From assembly GCA_943330455.2 (NCBI GenBank), contig CALQHT020000011.1, forward strand, positions 1 to 41,883: 41,883 nucleotides of DNA. Reading direction: 5' to 3'. The notes under the pieces are model-generated. The model had not been told where the DNA came from, made no database searches, and saw nothing but the letters and a program-made list of their open reading frames with translations. The DNA is from Nitrosovibrio sp. Nv4. Lineage in GTDB: Bacteria > Pseudomonadota > Alphaproteobacteria > Acetobacterales > Acetobacteraceae. Positions 23,903 to 33,044 of the stretch are shown piece after piece. Numbering within the stretch: position 1 is the first letter of the stretch; each line of letters starts with the position of its first letter. Both the position numbers and the translations under genes were made by a program.

Positions 23903-23943
23903 GTCACGACCATGTCCGGAGACGCTCCGGACCCGGTCGTGAC
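23903..23943. promoter_or_regulatory. Hairpin just upstream of the beta-hydroxyacid dehydrogenase gene
   Basis: GTCACGACC at 23903-23911 with GGTCGTGAC at 23935-23943, and inside it GTCCGGA with TCCGGAC, gives a nearly continuous stem with a 5-base loop. It ends about 10 bases before the GGAG ribosome site, so it lies in the leader or promoter of the gene starting at 23970. It could be an operator, or part of the adjacent repeat. Confidence 0.45.
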
Positions 23944-23969
23944 GTTCGTTGAACGGAGTAGACCATATC

Positions 23970-24920
23970 ATGAAAGCGGGATTCATCGGCCTGGGCACCA
24001 TGGGTGCGCACATGGCCGCCAATCTGCAAAAGGGCATCCAGAAAGACGGCCATACGGTTGTCGTGCATGACATGCGCAAGGAAGCCGCGGCGCCCCATAT
24101 CAAGAACGGCGCGGTCTGGGCCGACAGCCCGGCGGCACTGGCGGCCGAGTGCGACGTGATCTTCTCCTCCCTGCCCGGACCGGTGGAGTTCGAAGCCGTC
24201 TCCTATGGCGACACCGGCCTGCTGTCCAAGATCAAGGCTGGCGCGGCGTATTTCGACCTGACCACGAACTCGCCCACCACGGTGCGCAAGGCGCATGTCG
24301 ATTACGAGAAGAAGGGCGCCTTCCTGTTCGACGCGCCGGTTAGCGGCGGACCGCGCGGCGCGGCCACCGGCAAGCTGGCGATCTGGTGCGGCGGCGATAC
24401 CGACGTGTTCGACAAATGGAAGCCGGTGCTCGATGCGATCGGCGACCAGGCGAAGTATATCGGCCCGATCGGCGCGGGCTCGGTCGCGAAGCTGGTGCAT
24501 AACTGCTACGGCTATATCGCCACCGCCGCGGCGGCCGAAGTGTTCAGCATGGGCGTCAAAGCCGGCATCGAGCCGCTGGCCATCTGGGAAGCCGTGCGCC
24601 AGGGCGCCATCGGACGGCGTGGCGCGTTCGACAGCCTGACCGATCAGTTCCTGTCGAACAAATACGAACCACCGGCTTTCGCGCTTCGTCTGGCGCACAA
24701 GGACGTCTCGCTGGCCACCGCCCTGGGGCGGGAGTTGAACGTGCCGATGCGCCTGGCCAACCTGGCGCTGGCGGACCTGTCGGAGGGGCTGAACCGTGGC
24801 TGGGGCAACCGGGATTCGCGCTCCATCATGGTGTTGCAGACGGAACGCGCGGGGATCGAGATCAAGGTCGATCCGCAGCGCCTGACGGAAGCGTTGGAGA
24901 ACAAGGCGAAGAACGGTTAG
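23970..24920 (+). CDS. NAD(P)-dependent beta-hydroxyacid dehydrogenase (3-hydroxyisobutyrate dehydrogenase family)
   Basis: A 316-residue two-domain oxidoreductase. The Rossmann start is GFIGLGTMGAHMAANL, followed by the substrate-binding loop DAPVSGGPRGAATGKL (S125-G126-G127) and the catalytic Lys in AKLVHNCY (K174, N178). The C-terminal helical domain is full length. Family members oxidise 3-hydroxyisobutyrate, tartronate semialdehyde, 2-hydroxymethylglutarate and similar acids; residues for the exact substrate cannot be read reliably. GGAG lies 12 bases before the ATG at 23970, and a TTG at 23949 is less likely. The gene is bracketed by inverted copies of repeat family B. Confidence 0.93.
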   Translation: MKAGFIGLGTMGAHMAANLQKGIQKDGHTVVVHDMRKEAAAPHIKNGAVWADSPAALAAECDVIFSSLPGPVEFEAVSYGDTGLLSKIKAGAAYFDLTTNSPTTVRKAHVDYEKKGAFLFDAPVSGGPRGAATGKLAIWCGGDTDVFDKWKPVLDAIGDQAKYIGPIGAGSVAKLVHNCYGYIATAAAAEVFSMGVKAGIEPLAIWEAVRQGAIGRRGAFDSLTDQFLSNKYEPPAFALRLAHKDVSLATALGRELNVPMRLANLALADLSEGLNRGWGNRDSRSIMVLQTERAGIEIKVDPQRLTEALENKAKNG

Positions 24921-25020
24921 AGCATGATCACGCTGAGCGGAACGTAACAGCGTGTGAATCATGCGATAAGTCAAAGAGCTAGAGCGGTTTTCCGTTCCCA
25001 GTCAGGGTGAAACCGCTCTA
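24921..25020. repeat. Two-hairpin repeat, family B, copy 2 (inverted)
   Basis: GCATGATCACGCTG at 24922-24935 pairs with CAGCGTGTGAATCATGC at 24948-24964, and TAGAGCGGTTT at 24980-24990 pairs with AAACCGCTCTA at 25010-25020. Its reverse complement lines up along its whole length with copy 1 (ACCCTGAC..GGAACGG, then CTCTTTG, then GTGATTCACAC..CTGTT..CGTTCCGC). It starts at the stop codon of the dehydrogenase gene. Confidence 0.8.
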
Positions 25021-25028
25021 GCGGCGAC

Positions 25029-25052
25029 GGACCCGGGTCTCGGCCCGGGTCC
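25029..25052. promoter_or_regulatory. GC-rich hairpin upstream of the PhyH-type gene
   Basis: GGACCCGGG at 25029-25037 and CCCGGGTCC at 25044-25052 form a perfect 9-bp stem with a 6-base loop, 46 bp before the start at 25099. It mirrors the extra hairpin that follows family B copy 1, so it may belong to the repeat unit; it could also terminate upstream transcription. Confidence 0.45.
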
Positions 25053-25098
25053 GGCCACGCCAAACCGCTGTTTCACGATCCAAGGAGGGAGGAAAACC

Positions 25099-25950
25099 AT
25101 GCAGGCACTGACCCAGGAACAGGTAGACGCATACCGGCGCGATGGTTTTTTCTATCCCGTCCCGGCCCTCTCTCCGGACGAAATCGCCACCTGCCTCGCC
25201 GGGTTGGGGCGGCTGGAGGCGTCTCTCGGCTGCGCGGTGGCCGATGCCGACGTCAAATGGCGCTCGCACGGGCATACCCATTCGCCGTGGTTCAACGCGC
25301 TGATCCGCCACCCCCGCATCCTGGATGCGGTCGAGGACGTGATCGGGCCGAACATCCTGGTCTGGACCAGCACGTTCTTCATCAAGGAGCCGCATTCGCC
25401 GACCTTCGCGGCCTGGCACCAGGACGGCACCTATTTCGGACTGGAGCCGAAAGAGCAGGTGTGCGCCTGGGTCGCCCTGACCGATGCCTCGCGGGAGGCC
25501 GGCTGCATGGAACATGTCTCCAGCAAGGGCAATCTGCGCCAGTTGCACCATGCGCCGTTGGGCCTGGCGCACAGCATCAACCGCGCGGGCCAGACGATCA
25601 TGGAGCCGTTCGACGATTCCGCCCCGGTGGCGATGGCGCTGCCGGCGGGATCGTTCTCCCTGCACCATGAATTCTCGCTGCATCGGTCCGCACCGAACAA
25701 TGCTGCCCACCGCCGGGTCGGGATCGGCCTGAACTATATCCCAACCCATGTGCGCGTGGATGGGCCGGTCCGCTGCAACGCGATGCTGGTGCGGGGCGAG
25801 GACAAATACGGCCATTTCGACCTGATCGAGCCGCCCAAGGCCGAATGCGACGCGGCCGCCCTGGCGGTGCATCAGGAGGCCAATAACCGGTATCGGGCCA
25901 ACTACAAGATCCAGGTGGAGCGACACGAGTCGGCTTACGCGAAAGCGTAG
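25099..25950 (+). CDS. Phytanoyl-CoA dioxygenase (PhyH) family protein
   Basis: A 283-residue Fe(II)/2-oxoglutarate oxygenase of the PhyH fold. It opens with LTQEQVDAYRRDGFFYPVPALSPDEI. The iron ligands are H107 and D109 in AAWHQDGTYFG and H195 in FSLHRSAPN; R206 in HRRVGIGL is placed to bind 2-oxoglutarate. The middle (VCAWVALTDASREAGCMEHV) is typical of bacterial PhyH proteins that hydroxylate small metabolites or lipids. AAGGAGGGAGG precedes the ATG. A hairpin follows 7 bp after the stop. This is the third non-haem iron oxygenase in 6 kb. Substrate unknown. Confidence 0.92.
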   Translation: MQALTQEQVDAYRRDGFFYPVPALSPDEIATCLAGLGRLEASLGCAVADADVKWRSHGHTHSPWFNALIRHPRILDAVEDVIGPNILVWTSTFFIKEPHSPTFAAWHQDGTYFGLEPKEQVCAWVALTDASREAGCMEHVSSKGNLRQLHHAPLGLAHSINRAGQTIMEPFDDSAPVAMALPAGSFSLHHEFSLHRSAPNNAAHRRVGIGLNYIPTHVRVDGPVRCNAMLVRGEDKYGHFDLIEPPKAECDAAALAVHQEANNRYRANYKIQVERHESAYAKA

Positions 25951-25957
25951 GTCCGTC

Positions 25958-25985
25958 GCCCTTCCGCGACGGCTCGCGGAAGGGC
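25958..25985 (+). terminator. Hairpin terminator after the PhyH-type gene
   Basis: GCCCTTCCGC at 25958-25967 pairs exactly with GCGGAAGGGC at 25976-25985 around an 8-base loop, 7 bases after the stop codon. No T-run follows. Confidence 0.65.
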
Positions 25986-26022
25986 CGCTCCCTGCCCGCG
26001 TGCCAGTCGAACCGCGCGAACC

Positions 26023-26143
26023 ATTGACCGATGGCTTCTACTCACCGTCATTGCCGGACTTGATCCGGCAACCCGCCCCCGCCGTCGAAGCGTAGATTGC
26101 CGGGTCAAGCCCGGCAATGACGTTGAGGGGGGCAGCGCATCGG
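26023..26143. repeat. Long palindromic repeat, family A, copy 3
   Basis: The best-preserved copy: outer arm ATTGACCGATGG at 26023, core arm CTCACCGTCATTGCCGG at about 26041, middle TTGATCCGGCAACCCGCC and GTCGAAGCGTAGATTG, core arm CCGGCAATGACGTTGAG near 26111, and a degraded outer arm GCATCGGT near 26137. It lies between the convergent PhyH-type and fumarase genes. Confidence 0.88.
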
Positions 26144-26165
26144 TGCGTGCTTAGATCGGTCGCTC

Positions 26166-27824
26166 TCAGTCCAACCCTTCGTAGAAATCGTTCCCCTTGT
26201 CATCCATCACGATGAACGCGGGGAAATTCTCGACCTCGATCCGCCAGACCGCTTCCATTCCGAGTTCCGGGTATTCCAGAACCTCGACCTTGCGGATGCA
26301 GTCCTGCGCCAGGCGAGCCGCCGGTCCACCGACGCTGCCGAGGTAGAAGCCGCCATGCGCCTGGCAGGCGTCCTTCACGGCCTTGGAGCGGTTGCCCTTC
26401 GCCAGCATGATCAACGACCCGCCGGCGGCCTGGAATTCCGCCACGTAGCTGTCCATGCGTCCCGCGGTGGTGGGGCCGAAGCTGCCGGTGGCCATGCCGG
26501 CCGGGGTCTTGGCCGGGCCAGCATAATAGACCGGGTGGTTCTTCAGGTAGTCCGGCAGGCCGGCACCACTGTCCAACCGCTCCTTCAGTTTCGCATGAGC
26601 GATGTCACGCGCCACCACCATGGTGCCGGTCAATGACAGGCGGGTTTTCACCGGATAGGCGGACAACTGGCGGCGGATTTCATCCATGGGACGGTTCAGG
26701 TCCACGTCGACCGTGTCGTCGCCCAGATGCATATCCGTGGTATCCGGCAGATATTTCGCCGGATCGGTTTCCAACTGCTCCAGGAACACGCCCTCCGGCG
26801 TGATCTTTGCCAGGATCTGCCGGTCAGCGCTGCAGGAAACGCCGATGCCGACGGGCAGCGACGCGCCATGGCGCGCCAAGCGGATCACGCGGACATCGTG
26901 GCAGAAATACTTGCCGCCGAACTGCGCGCCGATGCCGTTCTGACGGGAGATTTCCAAGACCTGCTTTTCCATCTCCAGGTCGCGGAAGGCGTGGCCGGCC
27001 TTGCTGCCCTCGGTCGGCAAAGTGTCCAGCCAGCGGGTCGATGCCAGCTTCACCGTCTTCAACGTCATTTCGGCCGAGGTACCGCCGATCACGATCGCCA
27101 GATGGTAGGGCGGGCAAGCCGAGGTCCCCAGGGTCTTCATCTTGGTCCCGATGAACGCGGCCAACCGCTCGGGGGTCAGAATGGCGCGGGTTTCCTGGAA
27201 CAGGAACGTCTTGTTCGCCGATCCGCCGCCCTTCGCCACGAACATCAGGTGGAATTCGTCGGCGTGGTGGTTGCCGGGGGCGGCCAGGATGTCGAACTGG
27301 ACCGGCAGGTTGTTGCCGGTGTTGACCTCGTTGAACATCGACAGCGGCGCCATCTGCGAGTAGCGCAGATTGGTCTCGGTATAGGTGCGGTGCACGCCCC
27401 AGGACAGCGCCTCTTCCTCATCGCCATCGACCCAGACCCGCTGGCCCTTCTTGCCGAATACGATGGCGGTGCCGGTGTCCTGGCACATCGGCAGCACGCC
27501 ACCGGCCGCGATATTGGCGTTCTTCAGCAGGTCCAGCGCCACGAAGCGGTCGTTGCCGCTGGCTTCCGGATCGTCCAGAATCGCGCGCAACTGCGCCAGA
27601 TGCCCGGGGCGCAGCAAATGCGACACATCATGGAAGGCGCGGACCGCCAGTTCGCTCAGCGCGTCCGGAGCGATCCGCAACACCGTTTGCCCGTCGCAGG
27701 TGACGGTGCGCACGCCCTGGATATCCAACTTCTTCCACGGCGTGTTGTCCGGCCCCAGCGGAAACATCGGCGAATACAGGAACCCCTTGGGGCGCTGCAC
27801 GGGGGGGACGACCGGAGCATTCAT
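26166..27824 (-). CDS. Class I fumarate hydratase (iron-sulfur)
   Basis: Reversibly hydrates fumarate to malate in the TCA cycle, in the cytoplasm. This is the single-chain FumA/FumB form with N-terminal alpha and C-terminal beta domains, about 552 residues. The three [4Fe-4S] cysteines are present, numbered from the upstream ATG: C116 in [10 protein letters not shown]239 in TSACPPYH and C333 in VSCSADRQ. The beta domain contains [19 protein letters not shown] and [12 protein letters not shown]. Two ATGs are available, 27830 and 27824. AAGGA is only two bases from the first and eight from the second, so I favour 27824. It lies 77 bp downstream of sspB on the same strand. Confidence 0.96.
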   Translation of the reverse strand: MNAPVVPPVQRPKGFLYSPMFPLGPDNTPWKKLDIQGVRTVTCDGQTVLRIAPDALSELAVRAFHDVSHLLRPGHLAQLRAILDDPEASGNDRFVALDLLKNANIAAGGVLPMCQDTGTAIVFGKKGQRVWVDGDEEEALSWGVHRTYTETNLRYSQMAPLSMFNEVNTGNNLPVQFDILAAPGNHHADEFHLMFVAKGGGSANKTFLFQETRAILTPERLAAFIGTKMKTLGTSACPPYHLAIVIGGTSAEMTLKTVKLASTRWLDTLPTEGSKAGHAFRDLEMEKQVLEISRQNGIGAQFGGKYFCHDVRVIRLARHGASLPVGIGVSCSADRQILAKITPEGVFLEQLETDPAKYLPDTTDMHLGDDTVDVDLNRPMDEIRRQLSAYPVKTRLSLTGTMVVARDIAHAKLKERLDSGAGLPDYLKNHPVYYAGPAKTPAGMATGSFGPTTAGRMDSYVAEFQAAGGSLIMLAKGNRSKAVKDACQAHGGFYLGSVGGPAARLAQDCIRKVEVLEYPELGMEAVWRIEVENFPAFIVMDDKGNDFYEGLD

Positions 27825-27901
27825 CGGCATGTTCCTTCAGGTCGGCTCGCAAAGTCGGCTGCCGACGGTTTCAGGTACCATTTGGTTCAGATGCGGGCGG
27901 T

Positions 27902-28420
27902 TCAGGTGCGGGGCGGCGTGCGGCGGCGGAACGCGTCCAGGCTTACGACCTGAGACTGTTCGGAGGGCTTTTCCTCCTCGGTCGGCGCGGGCGGTTCCAC
28001 CGTTGTGGGGACCAGGGCGGTGACCGCCGCCGCCGGCATCACCGGGTTGAACCGCAGCCCGAAGCGCACATGCGGGTCGGCAAAGCCGATCAGCGCGTCC
28101 AGCGGCACGATCAGGGTGGACGGCACGCCCCCGAACGACAACCCGACACTGATCGCATCCGGCTCATGCACCATTTTCAGGTCCCAGAACTGATGCTGGA
28201 GCACGATGGTCATCTCGCTGGGATACTGTTCCCGCAGGCGCGTCGGGATCACCACACCGGGATGGTCCGTCCGGAATGTCAGATAGAAATGATGCCCACC
28301 TGGCATGCCTTGCAGCGAGGCGTGTTCGATCGCCCGCGCCACAACCTGGCGTAGCGCCGCATCGGTCCAGGTTTCGTAGGGCAACAAGCTGTCCGGCCGC
28401 TGCTCCCGGTCGTCTTCCAT
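27902..28420 (-). CDS. sspB: ClpXP adaptor SspB (alphaproteobacterial type)
   Basis: Tethers ssrA-tagged and other substrates to the ClpXP protease. The 172-residue protein has the SspB substrate-binding fold, with LPYETWTDAALRQVVARAI at the start, FYLTFRTDHPGVVIP, and the strand EMTIVLQHQFWDL that binds the tag. A flexible Pro/Glu-rich linker from about residue 128 leads to the C-terminal VVSLDAFRRR motif, which in this group docks to the ClpX zinc domain. The frame stays open far upstream (to 29494), but only the ATG at 28420 gives the family length. It diverges from the MFS gene across 147 bp. Confidence 0.93.
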   Translation of the reverse strand: MEDDREQRPDSLLPYETWTDAALRQVVARAIEHASLQGMPGGHHFYLTFRTDHPGVVIPTRLREQYPSEMTIVLQHQFWDLKMVHEPDAISVGLSFGGVPSTLIVPLDALIGFADPHVRFGLRFNPVMPAAAVTALVPTTVEPPAPTEEEKPSEQSQVVSLDAFRRRTPPRT

Positions 28421-28567
28421 CCAACATCCCCGTCGATAATCGCTTACCCATAGCGCGGGCCGAGCCTGCCGCAAAGTCATGGGTTTGTAATTCCAGGGAT
28501 TTGCGGGGGGGAGCGCTGGGTCGCGGACTTTGACAGACCGCGCGTCAGGCCGAATGGTGGGCGGAAT

Positions 28568-29809
28568 ATGAACGAGTCGTCGAAACCATCTCCCCCGCAA
28601 TCGTCGTGGCAGCGCAGCCTTTGGGTCATGGTGGCGGTGCAGTTCGTGATGAGCATCTCGTTCAGCATCGTTGCCCCGATCATGCCGCTGTTTCTGCCCG
28701 ATCTCGGCGTCGAGTCGGCATCGGCGGTGAATATGTGGTCCGGAGTGCTGGCATCCGCGACCTCCTTCGTCGCGATGTTCACGGCGCCGGTCTGGGGCGG
28801 CATGGCCGATCGTTACGGGCGCAAGCTGATGGTGCTGCGTTCCACGATCGGGATTGCGATCTTCACGTTTCTGATGGGCATCGCGCAGGGCCCCTGGCAG
28901 ATGCTGGGCCTGCGCGCCGGGATGGGGGCGGTGGCGGGGTTCAGTTCCGCCTCCACCGTCATGGTCGCGTCCCAGGTGCCGGAACATCGCCTGGGCTATG
29001 CCATGGGGTGGATGAGCACCGGGCAATTGGTTGGCTCCCTGATCGGTCCGGTGATCGGTGGTGGGTTGGCGGACCTGACCGGCAGTTATCGGTTTCCGTT
29101 CTTTTTCGCCGGAGTGATGTCGTTTGGGGCCTTCCTCGTCACACTGGTGATGGTGCGCGAGCGATTTACGCCGCCTGAGAAGTCCAAGAGCGCGACCTCG
29201 GTGCGGGCTGCAATCCGGGTCATCCGCGCCACCAAGGGCATGCCGGCGCTGATCCTGGTCATCCTGATGTGTCAGTTCGCCACCCAGGCGGTGCTTCCTG
29301 TCGTCACCTTGCATGTGCAGGACATGCTGGGACCGCGGCCGGATCTGGCGACCCTGGGTGGGTTGGCGTTTTCCGTCACCGGCCTGGCGGGCGTGCTCGC
29401 GGTGCCGTTTCTGGGCAAGCGAAGCGATGCCATCGGCTATCGCAGCACCTTGCTGCTGTGCCTGGCGGGCGCGGCGCTGTTCACCTTGCCGCAAGCCTTG
29501 CCGTTGGGTTACGCGGCCTTCGTGGTCGAGCGCTTCGGATTGGGGCTGTTCGTGGGCGGGGTGTTACCGGCGGCGAACGCGCTGGTCGGGCGGCTGACCG
29601 ATCCGACGCAACGCGGTCTGACCTATGGGGTGATCGCCTCGGCGTATTTCCTGGGCAACACGTTGGGGCCGCTGACCGGCGGCGCGGTGGCGGCGACCGT
29701 GGGGATCAACTGGGTGTTCGCGGTGACGGCGGCGATCCTGCTGATGAACCTGACCTGGGTCTGGGCCACCGTGCCAGAACCCAAGCGAACGGCCGAGGCG
29801 GCGACGTAA
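28568..29809 (+). CDS. MFS transporter, DHA1-type drug/multidrug exporter
   Basis: A 413-residue inner-membrane carrier with about 12 hydrophobic helices in two halves. The loop 2-3 signature is GGMADRYGRKLMVL, and the TM5 motif region reads GQLVGSLIGPVIGGGLADL, as in 12-helix drug:proton antiporters (motif C style). A central cytoplasmic loop (PPEKSKSATSVRAAIRVIRATKG) separates the halves. The second half starts with FATQAVLPVVTLHVQDMLG. The ATG at 28568 is weakly supported by upstream GGCGGAAT. Export substrate unknown. It ends 217 bp from the convergent phosphohexomutase gene. Confidence 0.9.
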   Translation: MNESSKPSPPQSSWQRSLWVMVAVQFVMSISFSIVAPIMPLFLPDLGVESASAVNMWSGVLASATSFVAMFTAPVWGGMADRYGRKLMVLRSTIGIAIFTFLMGIAQGPWQMLGLRAGMGAVAGFSSASTVMVASQVPEHRLGYAMGWMSTGQLVGSLIGPVIGGGLADLTGSYRFPFFFAGVMSFGAFLVTLVMVRERFTPPEKSKSATSVRAAIRVIRATKGMPALILVILMCQFATQAVLPVVTLHVQDMLGPRPDLATLGGLAFSVTGLAGVLAVPFLGKRSDAIGYRSTLLLCLAGAALFTLPQALPLGYAAFVVERFGLGLFVGGVLPAANALVGRLTDPTQRGLTYGVIASAYFLGNTLGPLTGGAVAATVGINWVFAVTAAILLMNLTWVWATVPEPKRTAEAAT

Positions 29810-29825
29810 TGCCAACTGGCCCAAA

Positions 29826-29950
29826 GATTGACCGATAGCGTCTCCTCACCGTCATTGCGGGGCTCGCCGGGCAACCCGCGCTCCAACGGCAGGGAGCGGG
29901 TTGCCGGATCAGGTCCGGCAATGACGGTGAGGGTAGGCTAAAGGTCGGTA
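29826..29950. repeat. Long palindromic repeat, family A, copy 4
   Basis: Outer arm ATTGACCGATAGC at 29827, core arm CTCACCGTCATTGC at 29844, middle with GGGCAACCCGCG and its partner GCGGGTTGCCGG, core arm GGCAATGACGGTGAGGG to about 29934, and a remnant AAGGTCGGT at 29941. Between convergent MFS and phosphohexomutase genes. The middle differs from other copies yet remains self-complementary. Confidence 0.85.
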
Positions 29951-30026
29951 GTTGGGGTGCTGGTATAAGACCTGTCGTTCGTCAGGCATCCGAATAAGAG
30001 CCCACCAGCCCGTTATCCGGCATCGA

Positions 30027-31436
30027 TCAATGCCCGGCGTGACTGCCGGAGAAATCCGGAGATGCCAAGCCGGATTTTTCAAGTTGTGCGACCAGGGCCG
30101 CTTTCAATCGCTCCAACCCGGCCTCGGTAGAGGCCTCGGCGCGGGCGACCAACACAGCCTGGGTGTTGGAAGCTCGTAGCAGCCACCAGCCGTCAGCTGT
30201 CAGCACCCGCACGCCGTCGGTCTCCGACACCGTCGCGCCTTCGATGCGCAAGCGGGCGGCGACTTCCTCGATCACCGTGAATTTGCGGGTGTCGTCGCAG
30301 TCGAACCGCACTTCCGGGGTGTTGATCACCTGAGGCAGCGCCTTGCGCACGTCGGACAGCTTGCCCTGCATCCGTGCGACGATGCCCAGGGTGCGCACCC
30401 CGGCGTAGAGCGCGTCGTCGAACCCGTACCAGCGATCGGCGAAGAAGATATGCCCCGACATCTCCCCGGCCAGCGGAGACCCGGTCTCGGCCATTTTCGC
30501 CTTGATCAACGAATGGCCGGTTTTCCACATCAGCGGATTGCCGCCGGCACGCCCGATTTCATCGAACAGCACCTGGCTCGCTTTGACATCGGCGATGATC
30601 GTGGCGCCGGGGTGGGTTTTCAGCACGTCGCGGGCCAGAATGACCATCAACTGGTCGCCGAACATGATGGTCCCGGTATCGTCCACCAGGCCGATCCGAT
30701 CGGCGTCTCCATCGAAGGCAATGCCGATATCGGCGCCGCGGGCCGCGACCTCCGCGATCAACTGCACCAGATTAGCCGGCACGGTCGGGTCGGGATGATG
30801 CGCCGGGAAGGTACCATCGATGGTGCCGTTGAGCACGGTATGCTCGCCGGGCAGACCCGCCACCAGCTTCGTCAGCACGTCGCCGGCCGATCCGTTGCCG
30901 TTGTCCCACACCACTTTCAGCTTCCGGTCGCCGCCGTCCCAGTCGGTCAGCAGGCGCGCGACATAATCGTCGGCGATATCCAGCGTCTTCTCGGAAGCGG
31001 TGGTCTGCGCGACCACGTCCCCAGCGGCGGCCTGAGCGCCCAACGCCTTGATCTGCTCCCCGAAGAACGGCTTGCGGCCAAGCATCATCTTGAAGCCGTT
31101 ATAGTTCGGGGGATTGTGGGAGCCGGTGACCATGATCGCACCGTCGGCGGACAGCTTGGTGGCGGCGTAATAGAGCATCGGCGTCGGGCCGCGGCCGATA
31201 CGGGTGACGGTCATGCCGCTCTCGGTCAGGCCCTTGACCAGGGCCTGTTCCATGCCGGGGCTGGACAACCTGCCATCGTAGCCCACCGCGACCGATGTCC
31301 CACCCGACCGCGCGACGATGGTGCCGAAGCAGCGCCCGATCGCGTGGGCATCCGCCTCGAACAGGGTTTCGCCGACAATGCCGCGGATGTCGTATTCGCG
31401 CAGCACGGTGGGATGGAAGCGATGGGAGAATGGCAT
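30027..31436 (-). CDS. Phosphomannomutase/phosphoglucomutase
   Basis: Interconverts hexose 6- and 1-phosphates (mannose and/or glucose) to supply nucleotide sugars. The 469-residue alpha-phosphohexomutase has all four domain motifs: the phosphoserine loop [11 protein letters not shown] with S106; the metal site [10 protein letters not shown] with D242, D244 and D246; the sugar loop GEMSGHIFF near residue 322; and the phosphate-binding RASNTQ in domain 4. It follows galU after 16 bp on the same strand, so it probably forms a galU-pgm operon that makes glucose-1-phosphate and then UDP-glucose. The GEMSGH loop is shared by dual mannose/glucose enzymes (AlgC type). Confidence 0.94.
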   Translation of the reverse strand: MPFSHRFHPTVLREYDIRGIVGETLFEADAHAIGRCFGTIVARSGGTSVAVGYDGRLSSPGMEQALVKGLTESGMTVTRIGRGPTPMLYYAATKLSADGAIMVTGSHNPPNYNGFKMMLGRKPFFGEQIKALGAQAAAGDVVAQTTASEKTLDIADDYVARLLTDWDGGDRKLKVVWDNGNGSAGDVLTKLVAGLPGEHTVLNGTIDGTFPAHHPDPTVPANLVQLIAEVAARGADIGIAFDGDADRIGLVDDTGTIMFGDQLMVILARDVLKTHPGATIIADVKASQVLFDEIGRAGGNPLMWKTGHSLIKAKMAETGSPLAGEMSGHIFFADRWYGFDDALYAGVRTLGIVARMQGKLSDVRKALPQVINTPEVRFDCDDTRKFTVIEEVAARLRIEGATVSETDGVRVLTADGWWLLRASNTQAVLVARAEASTEAGLERLKAALVAQLEKSGLASPDFSGSHAGH

Positions 31437-31452
31437 CGGCTCGGTCGCTCTT

Positions 31453-32322
31453 TCAGCTATAGGTCTTCAGGAAGGCGCGGACCGCATCCGCCAGCTCGGG
31501 CCGCTTGAGCGCGAAGGCAATCTGCGCTTCCAGATAGCCGATCTTGTCGCCACAATCGAAGCGCCGTCCCTCATAGCGCAATCCATGGAACGGCTGGTGG
31601 CCGATCAACTTGGCCATCCCGTCGGTCAACTGCACCTCATTGCCGGCGCCGCGTTCCATCTTCGCCAGGTGGCCGATGACTTCGGGCATCAGCACGTAGC
31701 GGCCGATGATCGACAGATTGGACGGAGCGTCCTTGGGCGCGGGCTTCTCGACCAGCCCCTTTACCTCGACCAGCCTGCCGTCATCCTTGCCCGTGGCCAG
31801 AATCCCGTACCGGTTGGTGTGTTCGCGCGGCACTTCGGTGACCGCGACAACGTTGCCCCCGGTTTCCATGTAAGCGTCCGCAAGCTGGCGCAGACAGGGG
31901 GTGTCCGACAGCACCAGATCGTCCGGCAACAGGATGGCGAAAGGATCGTCGCCGATAAAAGCGCGCGCGCACCAGATGGCATGACCAAGCCCGAGCGGCA
32001 CCTGCTGACGCACGGTGACGATGGAGCCAGGCTCGGTCTGGGTGCCCTTCAGAGCAGCCAGGGCGTCGGTCTTGTCGCGTTCGCGGAGCGTGGCTTCCAG
32101 CTCATAGGCAACGTCGAAATGTTCGACCAGCGCGGTCTTGCCACGGCCGGTGACCATGCAGAACTGCTCGATCCCGGCGGCGCGCGCTTCTTCGATGGCG
32201 TATTGGATCAATGGCTTATCGACGACCGGCAACATCTCCTTGGCGGTTGCCTTGGTCGCGGGCAGGAATCGCGTGCCCAATCCGGCAACGGGAAGTACGG
32301 CCTTGCGCAGCGGCTTTCTCAC
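31453..32322 (-). CDS. galU: UTP-glucose-1-phosphate uridylyltransferase
   Basis: Makes UDP-glucose from UTP and glucose-1-phosphate. The nucleotidyltransferase motifs are the N-terminal [18 protein letters not shown] (UTP loop), [19 protein letters not shown], the acceptor region with [19 protein letters not shown] and the VEKPAP lysine motif. With a GTG start at 32322 the length is 289 residues, normal for GalU. The frame extends to a TTG at 32385 but GGAG lies about ten bases before the GTG. The enzyme feeds glycans and, with the phosphohexomutase downstream, forms a compact sugar-nucleotide unit. Confidence 0.95.
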   Translation of the reverse strand: MRKPLRKAVLPVAGLGTRFLPATKATAKEMLPVVDKPLIQYAIEEARAAGIEQFCMVTGRGKTALVEHFDVAYELEATLRERDKTDALAALKGTQTEPGSIVTVRQQVPLGLGHAIWCARAFIGDDPFAILLPDDLVLSDTPCLRQLADAYMETGGNVVAVTEVPREHTNRYGILATGKDDGRLVEVKGLVEKPAPKDAPSNLSIIGRYVLMPEVIGHLAKMERGAGNEVQLTDGMAKLIGHQPFHGLRYEGRRFDCGDKIGYLEAQIAFALKRPELADAVRAFLKTYS

Positions 32323-32427
32323 GGTTGTCTGGCTCCACTGTTCGACATGCGCAATCACCACGGGGGCCGGGCCAAATTGTGGCAAACGGGCAGGGTTTTG
32401 CGAAACTGATGTCGCGGTGGTGCGTTA

Positions 32428-32889
32428 TCAAGCGCGCCGGCTGCCCAAAAGCACGTCCCGCGCCTGATTGATCCGCGCCGCCAGCCAATCCGATCCGCCC
32501 GTGTCCGGATGGGCCCCCCGCATCAGCCGCCGATGCGCATCGCGAATCTCGGCCTCCGACGCGCCGGGGCGCACGCCCAGGACCTCATAGGCTTCTTCCC
32601 GCGTCATGGAGCCTTGGGATCGGTTCGGCCGCTGGCCGCCCAGATTGATCCCGCCGCCCTTGGCCGCCTGCCATTTCTGCCACAGCAAGGGGCCGAACAG
32701 CAGCAGCCCGGTCATGGCCATGCCCCCGCGCCCGGTCAGGATCATCAGCAGCGCCAGGCTGATGCCTCCCAGCGCCGCAATCCAGCCGAACAGCGTCTTG
32801 ATGTCACTGACCGGGGCCCGCTCAAAGGCGCGCAGGCCCCACAGAAAGGCCAACAGAACCAACCCGCCCAGAAGGAACCAGATGATCAA
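32428..32889 (-). CDS. Membrane-anchored J-domain protein
   Basis: A 153-residue protein with two hydrophobic helices at the N-terminus ([19 protein letters not shown], then [17 protein letters not shown]) and possibly a third, followed by a cytoplasmic C-terminal J-domain ([28 protein letters not shown]). The HPD motif that stimulates Hsp70 is present in [10 protein letters not shown]. This layout resembles the Tim14/Pam18-like single-J-domain proteins of alphaproteobacteria. The start is uncertain: a TTG at 32889 preceded by GAAAGGGA fits the membrane start, while the frame is open to 32970 with a charged leader. It lies 105 bp upstream of galU on the same strand. Confidence 0.85.
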   Translation of the reverse strand: MIIWFLLGGLVLLAFLWGLRAFERAPVSDIKTLFGWIAALGGISLALLMILTGRGGMAMTGLLLFGPLLWQKWQAAKGGGINLGGQRPNRSQGSMTREEAYEVLGVRPGASEAEIRDAHRRLMRGAHPDTGGSDWLAARINQARDVLLGSRRA

Positions 32890-33044
32890 GGGGCTCGGTT
32901 CCCTTTCATGGCAATCCCTGTGCCGTTGAATACCGGGGCGCTCGCATCGGATCGCGTGAAGTCCGGCCATGCGGTCATGGTGCCGACGACATGCGGTCCT
33001 TTCGTATCCAGGGGGGGAATGCCGCCTGTTATCCGGACCGTCGA

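Noticed and set aside
28421-29494. N-terminal extension of the sspB frame by 358 codons
   Set aside because: The extension is antisense to the MFS gene; SspB proteins start at the ATG at 28420 and have about 170 residues.
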